From NCBI GenBank assembly GCA_964036315.1, contig OZ038480.1, positions 15,536,518 to 15,600,517 of the forward strand: DNA of 64,000 bases, given 5' to 3'. How positions within the stretch are numbered: position 1 is the first letter of the stretch; every line of letters starts with the position of its first letter. Shown here piece by piece: positions 45,342-57,411 of this stretch. Source of the stretch: Acanthosepion esculentum (taxonomy: Eukaryota > Mollusca > Cephalopoda > Sepiida > Sepiidae). The translations under genes were made by a program, and so were the position numbers. The notes under the pieces were generated by a model, which saw nothing but the letters and a program-made list of their open reading frames with translations, was not told the origin of the DNA and did no database searches.

Positions 45342-47717
45342 AACAAATCCCAGTTGCTATTTGGCATGCGTCAAGGCAAAACATGCCTGTCCACGCAGTT
45401 GCTATGTAGACAGCAAAGAAACAAGACATGCTATGTCCATAACAAATCCCAGTTGCTATTTGGCATGCATCAAGGCAAAACATGCCTGTCCACACAGTTG
45501 CTATGTAGACAGCAAAGAAACAAGACATGCTATGTCCATAACAAATCCCAGTTGCTATTTGGCATGCATCAAGGCAAAACATGCCTGTCCACACAGTTGC
45601 TATGTAGACAGCAAAGAAACAAGACATGCTATGTCCATAACAAATCCCAGTTGCTATTTGGCATGCGTCAAGGCAAAACATGCCTGTCCACACAGTTGCT
45701 ATGTAGACAGCAAAGAAACAAGACATGCTATGTCCATAACAAATCCCAGTTGCTATTTGGCATGCATCAAGGCAAAACATGCCTGTCCACACAGTTGCTA
45801 TGTAGACAGCAAAGAAACAAGACATGCTATGTCCATAACAAATCCCAGTTGCTATTTGGCATGCATCAAGGCAAAACATGCCTGTCCACACAGTTGCTAT
45901 GTAGACAGCAAAGAAACAAGACATGCTATGTCCATAACAAATCCCAGTTGCTATTTGGCATGCATCAAGGCAAAACATGCCTGTCCACACAGTTGCTATG
46001 TAGACAGCAAAGAAACAAGACATGCTATGTCCATAACAAATCCCAGTTGCTATTTGGCATGCATCAAGGCAAAACATGCCTGTCCACACAGTTGCTATGT
46101 AGACAGCAAAGAAACAAGACATGCTATGTCCATAACAAATCCCAGTTGCTATTTGGCATGCGTCAAGGCAAAACATGCCTGTCCACACAGTTGCTATGTA
46201 GACAGCAAAGAAACAAGACATGCTATGTCCATAACAAATCCCAGTTGCTATTTGGCATGCGTCAAGGCAAAACATGCCTGTCCACACAGTTGCTATGTAG
46301 ACAGCAAAGAAACAAGACATGCTATGTCCATAACAAATCCCAGTTGCTATTTGGCATGCATTAAGGCAAAACATGCCTGTCCACACAGTTGCTATGTAGA
46401 CAGCAAAGAAACAAGACATGCTATGTCCATAACAAATCCCAGTTGCTATTTGGCATGCGTCAAGGCAAAACATGCCTGTCCACACAGTTGCTATGTAGAC
46501 AGCAAAGAAACAAGACATGCTATGTCCATAACAAATCCCAGTTGCTATTTGGCATGCATCAAGGCAAAACATGCCTGTCCACACAGTTGCTATGTAGACA
46601 GCAAAGAAACAAGACATGCTATGTCCATAACAAATCCCAGTTGCTATTTGGTATGCTTCAAGGCAAAACATGCCTGTCCACACAGTTGCTATGTAGACAG
46701 CAAAGAAACAAGACATGCTATGTCCATAACAAATCCCAGTTGCTATTTGGCATGCGTCAAGGCAAAACATGCCTGTCCACACAGTTGCTATGTAGACAGC
46801 AAAGAAACAAGACATGCTATGTCCATAACAAATCCCAGTTGCTATTTGGCATGCATCAAGGCAAAACATGCCTGTCCACACAGTTGCTATGTAGGCAGCA
46901 AAGAAACAAGACATGCTATGTCCATAACAAATCCCAGTTGCTATTTGGCATGCGTCAAGGCAAAACATGCCTGTCCACACAGTTGCTATGTAGACAGCAA
47001 AGAAACAAGACATGCTATGTCCATAACAAATCCCAGTTGCTATTTGGCATGCTTCAAGGCAAAACATGCCTGTCCACACAGTTGCTATGTAGGCAGCAAA
47101 GAAACAAGACATGCTATGTCCATAACAAATCCCAGTTGCTATTTGGCATGCGTCAAGGCAAAACATGCCTGTCCACACAGTTGCTATGTAGACAGCAAAG
47201 AAACAAGACATGCTATGTCCATAACAAATCCCAGTTGCTATTTGGCATGCATCAAGGCAAAACATGCCTGTCCACACAGTTGCTATGTAGACAGCAAAGA
47301 AACAAGACATGCTATGTCCATAACAAATCCCAGTTGCTATTTGGCATGCGTCAAGGCAAAACATGCCTGTCCACACAGTTGCTATGTAGACAGCAAAGAA
47401 ACAAGACATGCTATGTCCATAACAAATCCCAGTTGCTATTTGGCATGCATCAAGGCAAAACATGCCTGTCCACACAGTTGCTATGTAGGCAGCAAAGAAA
47501 CAAGACATGCTATGTCCATAACAAATCCCAGTTGCTATTTGGCATGCGTCAAGGCAAAACATGCCTGTCCACACAGTTGCTATGTAGACAGCAAAGAAAC
47601 AAGACATGCTATGTCCATAACAAATCCCAGTTGCTATTTGGCATGCGTCAAGGCAAAACATGCCTGTCCACGCAGTTGCTATGTAGGCAGCAAAGAAACA
47701 AGACATGTCCATAGCAG
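45342..47717 (+). repeat. 99-bp satellite, 24 copies, open in several frames
   Basis: Units of exactly 99 bases begin AACAAATCCCAGTTGCTATT. Each unit is itself a dimer of two diverged halves, both starting CAGTTGCTAT (about 46 and 53 bases). Because 99 = 3x33 and the unit has no stop in some frames, reading frames stay open for 798 codons (+, 45325-47721), 336 and 441 codons (+, other frame) and 794 codons (-). The first + frame would give a 33-residue repeat with NPSCYLACIKAKHACPHSC. Variants (GCGTC/GCATC/GCTTC; GACAGC/GGCAGC) mostly change the residue, which does not look like protein-level constraint. Best read as satellite DNA in an intron; a coding role is unlikely but not excluded. Confidence 0.95.
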
Positions 47718-47837
47718 TTGAAGAGTTAAAATGCTAAAAGGGTGGCTGGTAAAGTTTACACAAACATATCGGTGACAAAAATAAGATTTTGAATGTCTAC
47801 TCTCACTATTCTTCTTTATTAGTTTTTTTGATTTTTC

Positions 47838-48190
47838 ATTATTTGCACTATTTATATGTGGAATATTGTCCTCATCTTACTTGTTGTTATCACAACATTT
47901 AGACCATTGTGCTCTCCGGCCTTCAGCAGGTGTATAATAATCCAGGTAACGTACAGGGAATTCTGAACTGAATGCTTTAATTAATCTATTCTTGTTCCAC
48001 TGCACATGTCTAGAGATATCTAGTTGTTATTGGAGGGCACAACAGCTAAACATTGTGATAGCAACAACAAAGATGAGGACAATAGTTTGCATAAAAATAG
48101 TGTAAATAATGAAAAATATAAAAACTAACAAAGAATAGTGAGAAATGTAAATAATAATAATAAAGATAATTCCTCATCCCAGAAATTCAG
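47838..48190. mobile_element. Penelope terminal repeats (subfamily B), inverted pair
   Basis: - strand copy 47838-48015 (GGAATATTGTCCTCATC, CTCCGGCCTTCAGCAGGTG, TTCTTGTTCCACTGCACATG) meets a + strand end 48016-48190 (GGGCACAACAGCTAAACATTG, trimmed here to the first 20 bases of interest, then AACAAAGATGAGGACAATAG and CATCCCAGAAATTCAGG). Confidence 0.75.
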
Positions 48191-48252
48191 GTAAATTTTT
48201 ATTTTTCATTTTTGAGCCACAGATATTTTAATGTGCATGTTTCTCACTTTAG

Positions 48253-48331
48253 ATATTATGGGTACTGTTTTGGTCCACAGTGATGGGGCTTCTACTCCAA
48301 ATGCTTGCTGCTCGATTAGGAAGTGTCACAG
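48253..48331 (+). CDS. Nramp: NRAMP coding exon 3: TM2
   Basis: Encodes residues 127-152 plus the first base of the glycine codon 153: ILWVLFWSTVMGLLLQMLAA, then RLGSVT. This is TM2 of the family. The acceptor is CACTTTAG|ATA and the donor ACAG|GTAAGT at 48332 (phase 1). It joins in frame to exon 4. Intact. Confidence 0.96.
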
Positions 48332-48599
48332 GTAAGTAGATATTTTGTGCATATTTTGAGGTTTACCTGTTATTGCTTTTTATCTTGTATTTAGCTAACC
48401 TATTATTCCTATATGCCTCAGATAACACTTAAGCTTACATTTCTCAGTAAATGTCAATTTATGAATTAAATTAAAAAAATTTTAAATTAAAAACTGTAAG
48501 TGATGCATATTTGTTTAAAATTTTTCTGTTTATTTCAACACAAAAATTATCATCCCAAAACTTAAAATGAAAAAAAAAACACGTTTCTGCTGATTTGAA

Positions 48600-48740
48600 A
48601 TTGTAAGATTGAAACAGTTGCTAGGTTTGCTACTAAGAAATTTGGTTATAAGTCTGCCATGCTTGATAAAATCCAAAGAAGTATCTGCAATGTTATTGGT
48701 CCTGACCTGGCAACACAGCTTCAGTCACTTCAGTCCCACC
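48600..48740 (+). pseudogene. LINE RT fragment
   Basis: Broken frames read ARFATKKFGYKSAM, LDKIQRSICNVIGPDLATQL and QSL, the C-terminal blocks of the Jockey-like family seen at 36830-36980. About 140 bases only, with an internal deletion before LDKIQR. Confidence 0.7.
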
Positions 48741-48769
48741 GATGGAATATAGAATAGAGTGAGTTGGTC

Positions 48770-49743
<974 letters not shown>

Positions 49744-49745
<2 letters not shown>

Positions 49746-49975
49746 GCATGTGGCAGAGTAGTTAGAACATTGGCATTCTGAGCATGAGATCCGGGTTTGA
49801 ATTTCACCATGGTTGATTTGTCAGGAAGGAGACTTCTGGTGGGGTTGTCCCCACTGTGCGGCAGCTTTGAAAAGTGCCTGAAAACCATGCCACGGGTTGA
49901 CCCAAGCCATGTGAGTGAAATTTGGTAGACAGAACCGGGGGGGGGGGCATTGATAACTGTGTTAGCACAAAGTCA
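49744..49975 (+). repeat. tRNA-derived SINE with recognisable A and B boxes
   Basis: GTGGCAGAGTAGTTAGAACA (49751-49770) contains an A-box match, and GGGTTTGAATTTCACC (49792-49807) a B-box match about 30 bases later, the spacing of a tRNA promoter. The tRNA-unrelated body follows with GGAGACTTCTGGTGGGGTTG, GAAAACCATGCCACGGG and CCATGTGAGTGAAATTTGG, ending near a G-run. The tRNA source cannot be named from this diverged copy. Confidence 0.8.
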
Positions 49976-50467
49976 CAAGTCATCATGTCCGAGGGCTTGA
50001 GCGTGCTGGCCTTGTTCATATTGTTGATCACACTAGATAACACACTTTTTCCCAGAAACTGTAACTAAGGTCTGCTCAGCATAGTTGCAGTATAAACCAC
50101 AGGTGGGCTCTGTGGGTGTTGAATAAACACAAATGCGCCTGAGCATGTGTTTGTAATATGGATTGGCTAGCCATCCTAGTAGACGGGTATCCTCGAATAT
50201 GAGTGGCCAGCTATATATATATATATATATATAGTTCATTGTCAAGTTTTTTAAATTCTCATATATTTGTATTTTGATTGGTCATTGCAGCTTATGTAAC
50301 AGTGTTTCCCCTAGGAAGGGATGTTTGATTGATTTGAACCTTTTAAAACCCTTTATTCTACATTCAATGCCATCACTTGATAAGACACCAGAAATGTTGA
50401 AACAAAATGGCTATTTTTGTAGTGATTTTATAACATATTTATGTTATAATTTTCAAATAAATAATTA

Positions 50468-50476
<9 letters not shown>
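49976..50476. other. Non-coding stretch
   Basis: 50040-50210 has moderately GC-rich sequence (CATCCTAGTAGACGGGTATC) that may be a further repeat but matches nothing else in the window. (AT)n at 50212-50234. A 92-codon frame at 50274 has no features. Confidence 0.4.

Positions 50477-50536
<60 letters not shown>
50477..50536. repeat. (TA)n microsatellite
   Basis: About 60 bases of uninterrupted TA repeat. Confidence 0.97.
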
Positions 50537-50538
<2 letters not shown>

Positions 50539-50639
50539 CAGTGAAGGTTTAGGGTGAACTTCAGTTTCAATAAGTGTTCAAAGTAAGGAGCAGTACAACT
50601 TCATGATTGGAGAAAATTCTGTCTTCTCAGTGGTGAGGA

Positions 50640-50990
50640 AACTAGAAGGAAACTTACTTATAATCAGAAAGAAACTGTTGAAATTTCTGGGGCATTTAAT
50701 GAAGAAAGAGGCCCTAGAGAACTTAACACTCACAGGACATATTAAAGACAAGTAAAGCAATGGATGTCAGAACATGGACAAAGGGGGATGATAAAGTGTC
50801 AAAAGTTACTTTGAGTGACAAAAGACAGGAAGATGTGGAGAGCCATGTTTACTTAATGAGTATATGTAAATGGATGGCAGAACAGAGACAGAGAGGAATG
50901 GTAAAGTGTCAAAAGTTAATCAGAGCAACAAGACAGGAAGATGTGGAGAGTCATGATTATGTATGTCTTGAAGAGACATCGTACATAATA
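50640..50990 (+). pseudogene. LINE RT C-terminal fragment, same family as 13765-14045
   Basis: Reads KKLLKFLGHLMKKEALENLT, TGHIKDK, then twice the block YLMSICKWMAEQ..GMVKCQKLI..RQEDVESH. A GACAGGAAGATGTGGAGAG segment is duplicated, at about 50825 and 50932. Stops interrupt it. Confidence 0.75.
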
Positions 50991-51184
50991 GTTTATGAAG
51001 ATAGCTTACATTGGCTCCCAAAGCATGAAATTTGTTTCTTCAAGAATAACTTCTCTATTTATTTTTTATACTAAAATTCACCGAATATAAAGCTTGAGAG
51101 CACCTAAAGGTAGAGGTTTACTATAAAAATGGTAAAGATGTATGAGGTGTGTGAAATGAATGAAAGAGGAAATGGTAGGAAATG

Positions 51185-51540
51185 AAGATTATGAGGTTTG
51201 GTTTGGTTTATTTTGTTTTACAGCATATCAACCTCAATGGGTTGTTTAATGCCGACAACATTTTTTATTGCTTGTAATATTTTGATTTGTCAAAAATCTG
51301 TCTGGTAATATTTTTCCTTCAAAATTTTATTGCTGGTAATAATTTTTTCAAAAAGTATTACTGGTAATAGTTAGCTATTTGCCCATAGCTGGGACCCTAA
51401 CAGGTGCTACCACCCTGGGTCAGGGTGGACCTGGGAACACCAGCAATTAAGAGGTGGTTCCACGCTCCTCAAAACCTCCTGATCAGAGGCCTTGCTGTTG
51501 GATGTAGTTTAACGTCTTACCCAGGACGCAAGATTATGAG
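51185..51540 (-). mobile_element. Retroposon R2, minimal copy with 11-bp TSD
   Basis: The body 51196-51529 lies between exact copies of AAGATTATGAG (51185-51195 and 51530-51540). + strand order: GTTTGGTTTGGTTTATTTTG, one CATATCAACCTCAATGGGTT unit, GCTGGTAATA lines, then the head with GCCCATAGCTGGGACCC, CACCCTGGGTCAGGGTGG, CAGAGGCCTTGCTG and CTTACCCAGGACGC. It fixes both ends of the element at base resolution. Confidence 0.92.
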
Positions 51541-51629
51541 GATAAGGAGGATAGATAACAATTGAGCCATGACTTGAAGAAGTTTACATTGTAGTGTTCA
51601 GGGAAGCCCCCACTTCATATTTTTTTTTC

Positions 51630-51990
51630 TACAAAGTGTCAGTTTTGGGAAAAGGTTTTCTGAGTGAAACTTTCTTTTTGGAACATGGAAGAAAAGAGGA
51701 TAGTATGATTTAGCCGTAATGGTCTGAACTGGTAGAACCAAAGAATGGGCTCATCTAAACATTTGCCGTGGAAATAGTAATATGCTTGCAACTTTGAATC
51801 TGTGATTGGTCGAAATATGTCTCTTTTGCCCACTAGACTACACAAATGATTTTGAACTCTATTAAGGCTAAAAATTGAAGATTGAGTAGCTTCAGCCCAG
51901 ATATGGCAGTAATACTTAATTTCTTTTAATAAAATCTGACTCTTGTAAAAATAAACCAAATGAGTCAATTACTTAGAGTCAATGAAAGTG
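51630..51990 (-). pseudogene. LINE RT C-terminal fragment, second family
   Basis: The - strand frame 51639-51968 reads KYYCHIWAEATQSSI, LNRVQNHLCSLVG, YYYFHGKCLDEPI and FQKESFTQKTF: the last RT blocks of the family also seen at 59640-61790. 5'-truncated and degraded. Confidence 0.8.
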
Positions 51991-52047
51991 CTTACCATTA
52001 TTTTTTAATGTCTTTAGCAATGTATTCTATCTAGGATTTCTACTTAT

Positions 52048-52530
52048 TTATACTATTTACATGTAAACTGTTTTCATCCTTGTTGTCGTTATCACAACAT
52101 TTCGACCGTTGTGCCTTCTGGTCTTCATCAGGTGTATGTCAATCCAGGTAACCTACAAAACAATAGCCTAGTGGATTAAAATGTTGGTCCATGAATTTGG
52201 TGGCATAGTAATTGTGAGTTTAATCCTTTGGCGGTGCAGTGTATACTTCAATTCAGTAGAAACAGGTCGTACAATAACCGAGCAGTACTACAAATTAGAA
52301 CAAGACAAGATATCCCTAGACATCGGCAGTAGAACAAGAACAATCTACCTTCATAGATTAAATAAATGGTTCAGTTTTGAATTTCCTGTAGAATTACCTG
52401 GATTGATATACATCTGATGAAAGCCAGCAGGCACAACAGCTGAAATATTGTAATAGCAACAATGATGAGGACAAGAGTCTGCACGTAATTAGTTTAAATA
52501 ATGATAACTCCTCATCTCAGAAATTTTACT
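52048..52530. mobile_element. Penelope terminal repeats (subfamily B), inverted pair
   Basis: - strand piece 52048-52160 (ACATTTCGACCGTTGTGCC, TCTTCATCAGGTGTATGTC) and + strand copy 52250-52530 (AGATATCCCTAGACATCGG, GTTCAGTTTTGAATTTCC, CATCTGATGAAAGCCAGC, CAACAGCTGAAATATTG, TGATGAGGACAAGAGTC and CATCTCAGAAATTTTAC). CTGATGA and GAAA are kept in both arms. Confidence 0.8.
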
Positions 52531-52712
52531 TGTTACAAGTCAAATTTTCTCCATTGAGCTAAGTCAGAGGAGAGATCAGCTGAAAGTCTCTGATCATTTT
52601 AATTTTTTTCATCTTTGTTACAAGGAAATTTGAATGAACTTCTGGCGGTTCAAGAATAGTTTTGAGTTGATTTTATTGCAAATACTAAAGTAAACATCTT
52701 TGTTTGTCACAG

Positions 52713-52860
52713 GACTTAACCTCGCTCAGATGTGCTATAAGGAATATCCGAAAGTTCCACGTCTTCTGCTTTGGATCATGATGGAATTGGCTATCATTGG
52801 CAGTGATATTCAGGAAGTCATTGGATCTGCAATAGCCATCAATTTGCTTTCAAATCAAAA
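52713..52860 (+). CDS. Nramp: NRAMP coding exon 4: TM2-TM3 loop and TM3
   Basis: With the split glycine 153, encodes residues 154-201 plus two bases of the next codon: [50 protein letters not shown]3 carries D184 and E187 in SDIQE, matching acidic residues linked to proton movement in bacterial Nramps. The acceptor is GTCACAG|GA and the donor AA|GTGAGT at 52861, phase 2. The family continues with a conserved PLWGG-type segment that I could not find in 52861-64000, so exon 5 probably lies beyond the window. Confidence 0.96.
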
Positions 52861-53046
52861 GTGAGTCAATTGGAAATTCTCTTTTAAATAAGATGTTTTT
52901 ATTGTATCAAAATATTCTGTTCATGTATGGAGATTTAATTTGCCATAAGTTAATTTTTTTTTCTTTAAGAGTTTTTCTGTCATCCTTTTTATGTAGGTCA
53001 GTCCATCAATACGCCAGCTTACTTTAAATCCTCCAGTTCGTCAGGG

Positions 53047-53166
53047 GCTTACAGCCATATTACTTTGCAAACACCAGTTCTTATATGTTCACTGAAGTTA
53101 AGCAACTTTGAGCCTGGTCAGTACCGTGATGGGCGACCGCTTGGAAATACCAGGTGCTGTAAGCTT
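53047..53166 (+). ncRNA. 5S rRNA-derived sequence (pseudogene / SINE head)
   Basis: Exactly 120 bases, from GCTTACAGCCATATTACTTT to a GCTGTAAGCTT end that pairs with the start. The internal control region is well kept: GAAGTTAAGCAAC, GAGCCTGGTCAGTACCG, GATGGGCGACCGC and TTGGAAATACCAGGTGC. Compared with the metazoan 5S pattern there are scattered changes, mainly in the ATATGTTCACTGAAG loop. It is a single copy fused to a tRNA-like part, so it is a retroposon head or a dispersed pseudogene rather than a working 5S locus. Confidence 0.85.
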
Positions 53167-53330
53167 GGATGTGTAAGTGGTGTAATGGATGACTGTTTGG
53201 AATTGGAAATCAGAGTTTTAATTCCAGTCGGGTTTGTTATTCACTTACACACAAATACCCTTTGGAAATGTATGCATCCATCTCGTTTTTTTTTTTTGTC
53301 CATCGCAGTGAGTTAATTAGTAGGACTTGT
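53167..53330 (+). repeat. tRNA-like part and body of a composite 5S-tRNA SINE
   Basis: Immediately after the 5S end: GTAAGTGGTGTAATGGATGA (A-box-like) and GAGTTTTAATTCCAGTC (B-box-like), then TCACTTACACACAAATACCC, which resembles the SINE at 1-283. It ends in a T-run near 53286-53297 and CATCGCAGTGAG. A direct 5S-tRNA junction suggests a dimeric SINE. Confidence 0.7.
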
Positions 53331-54594
53331 ATCAGTAAATCATTATCTCAAAAGAATTCTTACAATCTAAAAATATTTTCTGGCTTTAAATAACCTGCAA
53401 AGGGCTGATAAACCATAAAAAAAAGAATCGATCCAGTTTGTTAGTAGATTTCCAACACATGAGTATACTTTTAATTTAAATAACCGCCAGCACTCCAGTT
53501 CTTTCTTTTTTTTAACCATATAAAGTAGACCTCTGGAAATCAGTATTTAAAGTTAATACTTTTTATAGCTTTCAATAATTTTAAAACTCAAACCCAGAAA
53601 AGAATCAGTTACATGAGAAGTAACTTACATTGCAGATGCACTCTTTCTCTCTCTCAAAAAATATCTCCCAAGTCTTACGTATGAAGTTCAGTTTTCTGGT
53701 AGGCTAATGTTTATCTAGATACTAAAAACTCTCAGTACTTGCATGCATTTAGCTGACCTTCATAATTATGTAATATTAAAATATAAAGCTTGGTTGGTAG
53801 GTAGGTGGGTGGTTCTATATTTAAATTTGTAAGATTTTTTTATAGATACAATATAATCTATATCTGGCCATAAAATTATCAAATAATTGATACAAACCTG
53901 CCTTGGTAACCAAATGTCAGAACCATCTGACATTGGATTTAAAGGCTACAAAAATACACCACTGGTATTCTGATGGCATAGTGGATGTAGACATGGTTAA
54001 ATGCTTTGTTGTTATCTAGTGGTTATGAGTTCAATCTCTGGATCAGGTAGCAAAACCATATACACTGGTTTAGCAAGAGCTGACCTCACAGGGACCAAAT
54101 AACACAATGATTAATAGATATCTCGTATCAGCCAAACAATGGACACCTGAAGATGGCCAGGTACTTGTCCAAAACATCTACAATCAAAATTAAAGTATAT
54201 TGACATTTCCTCATTATTTTTTTAAAAAGTGAATAGAAAAATTGTGTTGCTCCAATAGGCTTACCTACCTTCAAAAATCTATATTTATAATCCTAGTTTT
54301 TCACCTGCTTAACTAGGATTTTTGTCACCCTATAAACTGACGTCACTCACTGGCTATCATGTGACCCATGTGACTTCAGCCAAAGGGAGCTAGTCATCTT
54401 TTGAATCCCTAGACCTGAAAATAATAGACAAGTAAGCAATTAAATATTTAAATTATCCCCAATGTAAATGATTTTCTACTGCTAATATGTAAAATCTAAG
54501 CTACTTCAATTGGGCTATGCATAAAAACGACAAATATATGCTTATTTGCACTCTGTGGAAACAAGCGAGCAATAACTAAACAGTACTAAATAAA

Positions 54595-54820
54595 AATAAG
54601 ACTGGATGATATCCCTGGACATGAGAAGTGGAACGAGAACAGTCTACCCCCATAGATTAAATACAGGGTTCATTTTAGAGTTCCCTGAAGGTTAACCAAA
54701 TCAATATACCCCTGAGGAAAGCCAGAGGGTACAACAGCTGGAATGTTGTGATAATAACAACAAAGATGGGGACAATAGTCTAAATATAAATAGTGAAAAT
54801 AATGATAACTCTTCATGCCA
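54595..54820 (+). mobile_element. Penelope terminal repeat (subfamily B), + copy
   Basis: GATATCCCTGGACATG, AGTGGAACGAGAACAGTC, AGATTAAATACAGGGTTC, CCCTGAGGAAAGCCAG, TACAACAGCTGGAATGTTG, AACAAAGATGGGGACAATAG. The hammerhead-like core is mutated (CTGAGGA, GGAA). Confidence 0.8.
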
Positions 54821-54984
54821 AATATTATGCTTACTTTTGTTTTGTTCAATTGGTCCTACAAAGTGGCTATTCTTTGTAATAGATATTCCATTTTAAATGA
54901 TACCTATTGAAATTAAAATGTCTGTTTTACATATTCAGAGAAATTATTTTTTAAAATAATTAAGAAAAAAAATATTAAAATTGA

Positions 54985-56275
54985 CTACATGATAGTGAAG
55001 GTTAACACAGGTATTCCCAACCCACTCCAATGGTGCAACTGCCAAAAGTTTGGGCACCACAAAAGTGGTGCACAAAAAAAACAATATGCAAAAAACGTAG
55101 AGATGATGGTTCTGTCCACTCAGAATCCACATGCAAACTACAAAAATGCGCAAATAACAGTAAACTTAAACTTTACACTAGAAACTTATCCCTCAAAGCT
55201 ATTCCCAATCCATTTAGCAACAACCAACTACAGACAACTTGCTATCAAAATCGTGAAAAATCCTTGAAAAACCATAATAAATTTGACCATCCCCATCAAT
55301 TTACCTCTTGGCATAAAACGGCACCAAACAGGTTGACAGGTCATTAAAACCAATCAATCAATCTTTTATCATTCTCCTTCCTCGTATAACTGTTGCTTGC
55401 TAGATAAAAATTCTGATAGTATAGATAAGGCCCTCTCTTTACAATCACCTGGAAATATCTTTGTGTTTGTTGACTTCAGTGCCTATCATGTCAAGTGGCT
55501 TAATCACTCTAATGCCACTGACATCCAAACTTTGAAACCATTACTCAATCTCTCATTCAAATAGTAGACTTCCCCACATTTTTCCCCCAGTAATTCTGAC
55601 AGACATGCTTCTCTACTTACCTCCTCCCCAGACTCATCTCATACACTGCACCTCTGTCCTCTTGGCAACTCCAACCACATGGTAGTGTCTATAGATATCT
55701 CTTTCAACTCTCCCATCAATCAATAACCCCCCCCCCCTTATTAACAGAACATATTTCTGTTATCAATGCACTGATTGAAAATCGTTTCATGATTTTTTTT
55801 GCAATGCCTCTAGGATGGATATTTTTAATCATCCTGTCGAGGCCACACATGTGCCACTGAGGTATCTTTCAGGGTGAAAGCCAGCATCAAAACTTTCATC
55901 AAGGGAAACCATAATCTCCTTGGTTCTCTCCTGTCTATTCAGCCACTATAACCCATGGGAATCGCTATACCAGAGCATCAGTTTTGATTGTAACAGACAT
56001 CTCTTTGTCATTGCTCATAATGAGTGCAAGTGTGTCCTCAAAGAAGCAGTGTCACTATTTACTGATAGAATGAGGCACCATATAACTTCTTACATGTTTG
56101 GTTCTAGAGATTATTGGCAGCTCAGCAAGAGTGTACTGAACAAAAGCAAATCCTCAGTCTCTCCTCTCTTCAATCAATTTTAAGTATTGATATATACTGC
56201 AGATAAAGTAGTGTTTCCCTCAGAAATTCTCTTCCAACTGCACTTTCAACTCATCTGGAGTATCTCTGCCCAGTG
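54985..56275 (+). pseudogene. Jockey-like LINE: ORF1 zinc-knuckle end and endonuclease end
   Basis: 54989-55160 reads VKVNTGIPNPLQWCNCQKFG, HHKSG, i.e. the start of the CCHC zinc knuckles of a LINE ORF1 (Gag-like) protein; later cysteines are lost. At 55435-55720 broken frames give NIFVFVDFSAYHVKWLNHSN, ATDIQTLKPL and PLGNSNHMVVSIDISFNSP, the last motifs of an EEP (APE-type) endonuclease. 55850-56180 continues with the linker to the RT (CVLKEAVSLFTDRMRHHITS, RDYWQLSKSVLNKSKSSVSP). Most of the endonuclease between these parts is deleted. Stops are numerous. Confidence 0.85.
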
Positions 56276-57411
56276 ACACCTTAAGGGTTGAAAGGATAGT
56301 TCAATAGCTATACCAAGAGAGATGTGACGCTTTAAGGGTTGAAGGGATAGCTTGAGAGCTATACCGAGAGATGAGGCAAGATTTATTAAATTCAGGGTTT
56401 TTTTTTTCTTCTTCCTTGAATAAAGACAGAGAGGGAGGACAGAAACATCTGATTTTTTTCCTACAAAAACCCATATGGTCGAAGTTGACAACCGACTATG
56501 AAATGGAGACATTGTTGTTTTTAAAATCCAGATTATGGAATTATCTGCTGGCCAAGACCCAGTAAGGAAAAGTCAGTTGAGAGATAAAATTTAAGGTTTT
56601 CTGGAAACAAAATTGAGAATTTTCTTTTTTTTTTTTTTTCACTTATCAAAAAAAGGAAGGGAAGATGTGCATTGCTGAAGAGATGAGATTTCTTTGGATA
56701 AGAGCCAAAGTGCCACAAGAAGAGGCTGTCAGGGGAACAGCTGATGAATGCCCAACTGAGAAAGTGAGGAATTCCGTTGATGAAAATTTTGGACATTAAT
56801 TAAAATTAATAATTGGAGCTAAGCCACACCTGCTTGCCATTGCAGTCTAGAGATTGGATTGATCAGGTGACCATAGAAGTGAAGGGCCTAAGTGGAATTT
56901 CAAGAGAGGTGGAGGAATTGCCTACACCTCTTCGGCAGTATTCATATGAGGCACCAATGTGAGAAGGAAGGTGCTGGAGTGGATCGATATTCTGCTACCA
57001 CTACTCCTCAGGGGTGGGATCTCTCCAAAATTGGGTGTTCAATTAATTTTCCAGAGTCAAAGAAAGAAAGAACTCTCTGTGGAGATTAAGGGAATGGCTG
57101 AAATCCGAACACACATAGACACCATGTCGGTTTTGGACAGCAGTCCATATAAACAGAATTGAAACAATCAAAGAGAAGATGCCAGGTGATGGGAAGGGTC
57201 GAATAATTTTGAATGACAATATATTCCTGCATGAAGAACATATTTCTACCTGAAGAACTGATATTGTACTACCAGCTCTGTACAAGGAATGTTATATGAA
57301 ACATTTTCATTATTACAATTTATCCTATCACTTGTGGCTTCATTTTGTCCAGACCAAACCAATTCAACGATTACTGTTGACAATTTTCCATTTCATCCTC
57401 ACCAGCCCTGG
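56276..57411. other. Unassigned stretch
   Basis: Starts with a two-copy repeat of about 55 bases (TTAAGGGTTGAAAGGATAG and TTTAAGGGTTGAAGGGATAG at about 56280 and 56331). The rest (for example TGGAGTGGATCGATATTCTG and ACACCATGTCGGTTTTGGAC) is more GC-balanced than its surroundings and could be a decayed mobile element, but I recognise no protein in any frame. Confidence 0.35.

Larger units (their letters stand above)
42804..48252 (+). other. NRAMP intron 2, 5.4 kb
   Basis: From GTATTC to TTTAG. It holds repeat R4 copy 2, Penelope subfamily B ends and the 99-bp satellite. The stretch 44261-45340 is non-coding; a 97-codon frame at 45004 has no recognisable domain. TTAATTATCTCCCTTT at 45280-45295 is an inverse GGGAGATAA motif. 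Confidence 0.9.

Noticed and set aside
45325..47721. 798-codon + frame and 794-codon - frame as genes
   Set aside because: Both come from a homogeneous 99-bp satellite with no stop in the unit. Several frames are open at once and variants do not favour silent changes.
53047..53166. Functional 5S rRNA gene
   Set aside because: Single copy, scattered substitutions outside the control region, fused to a tRNA-like SINE part and without a tandem spacer.
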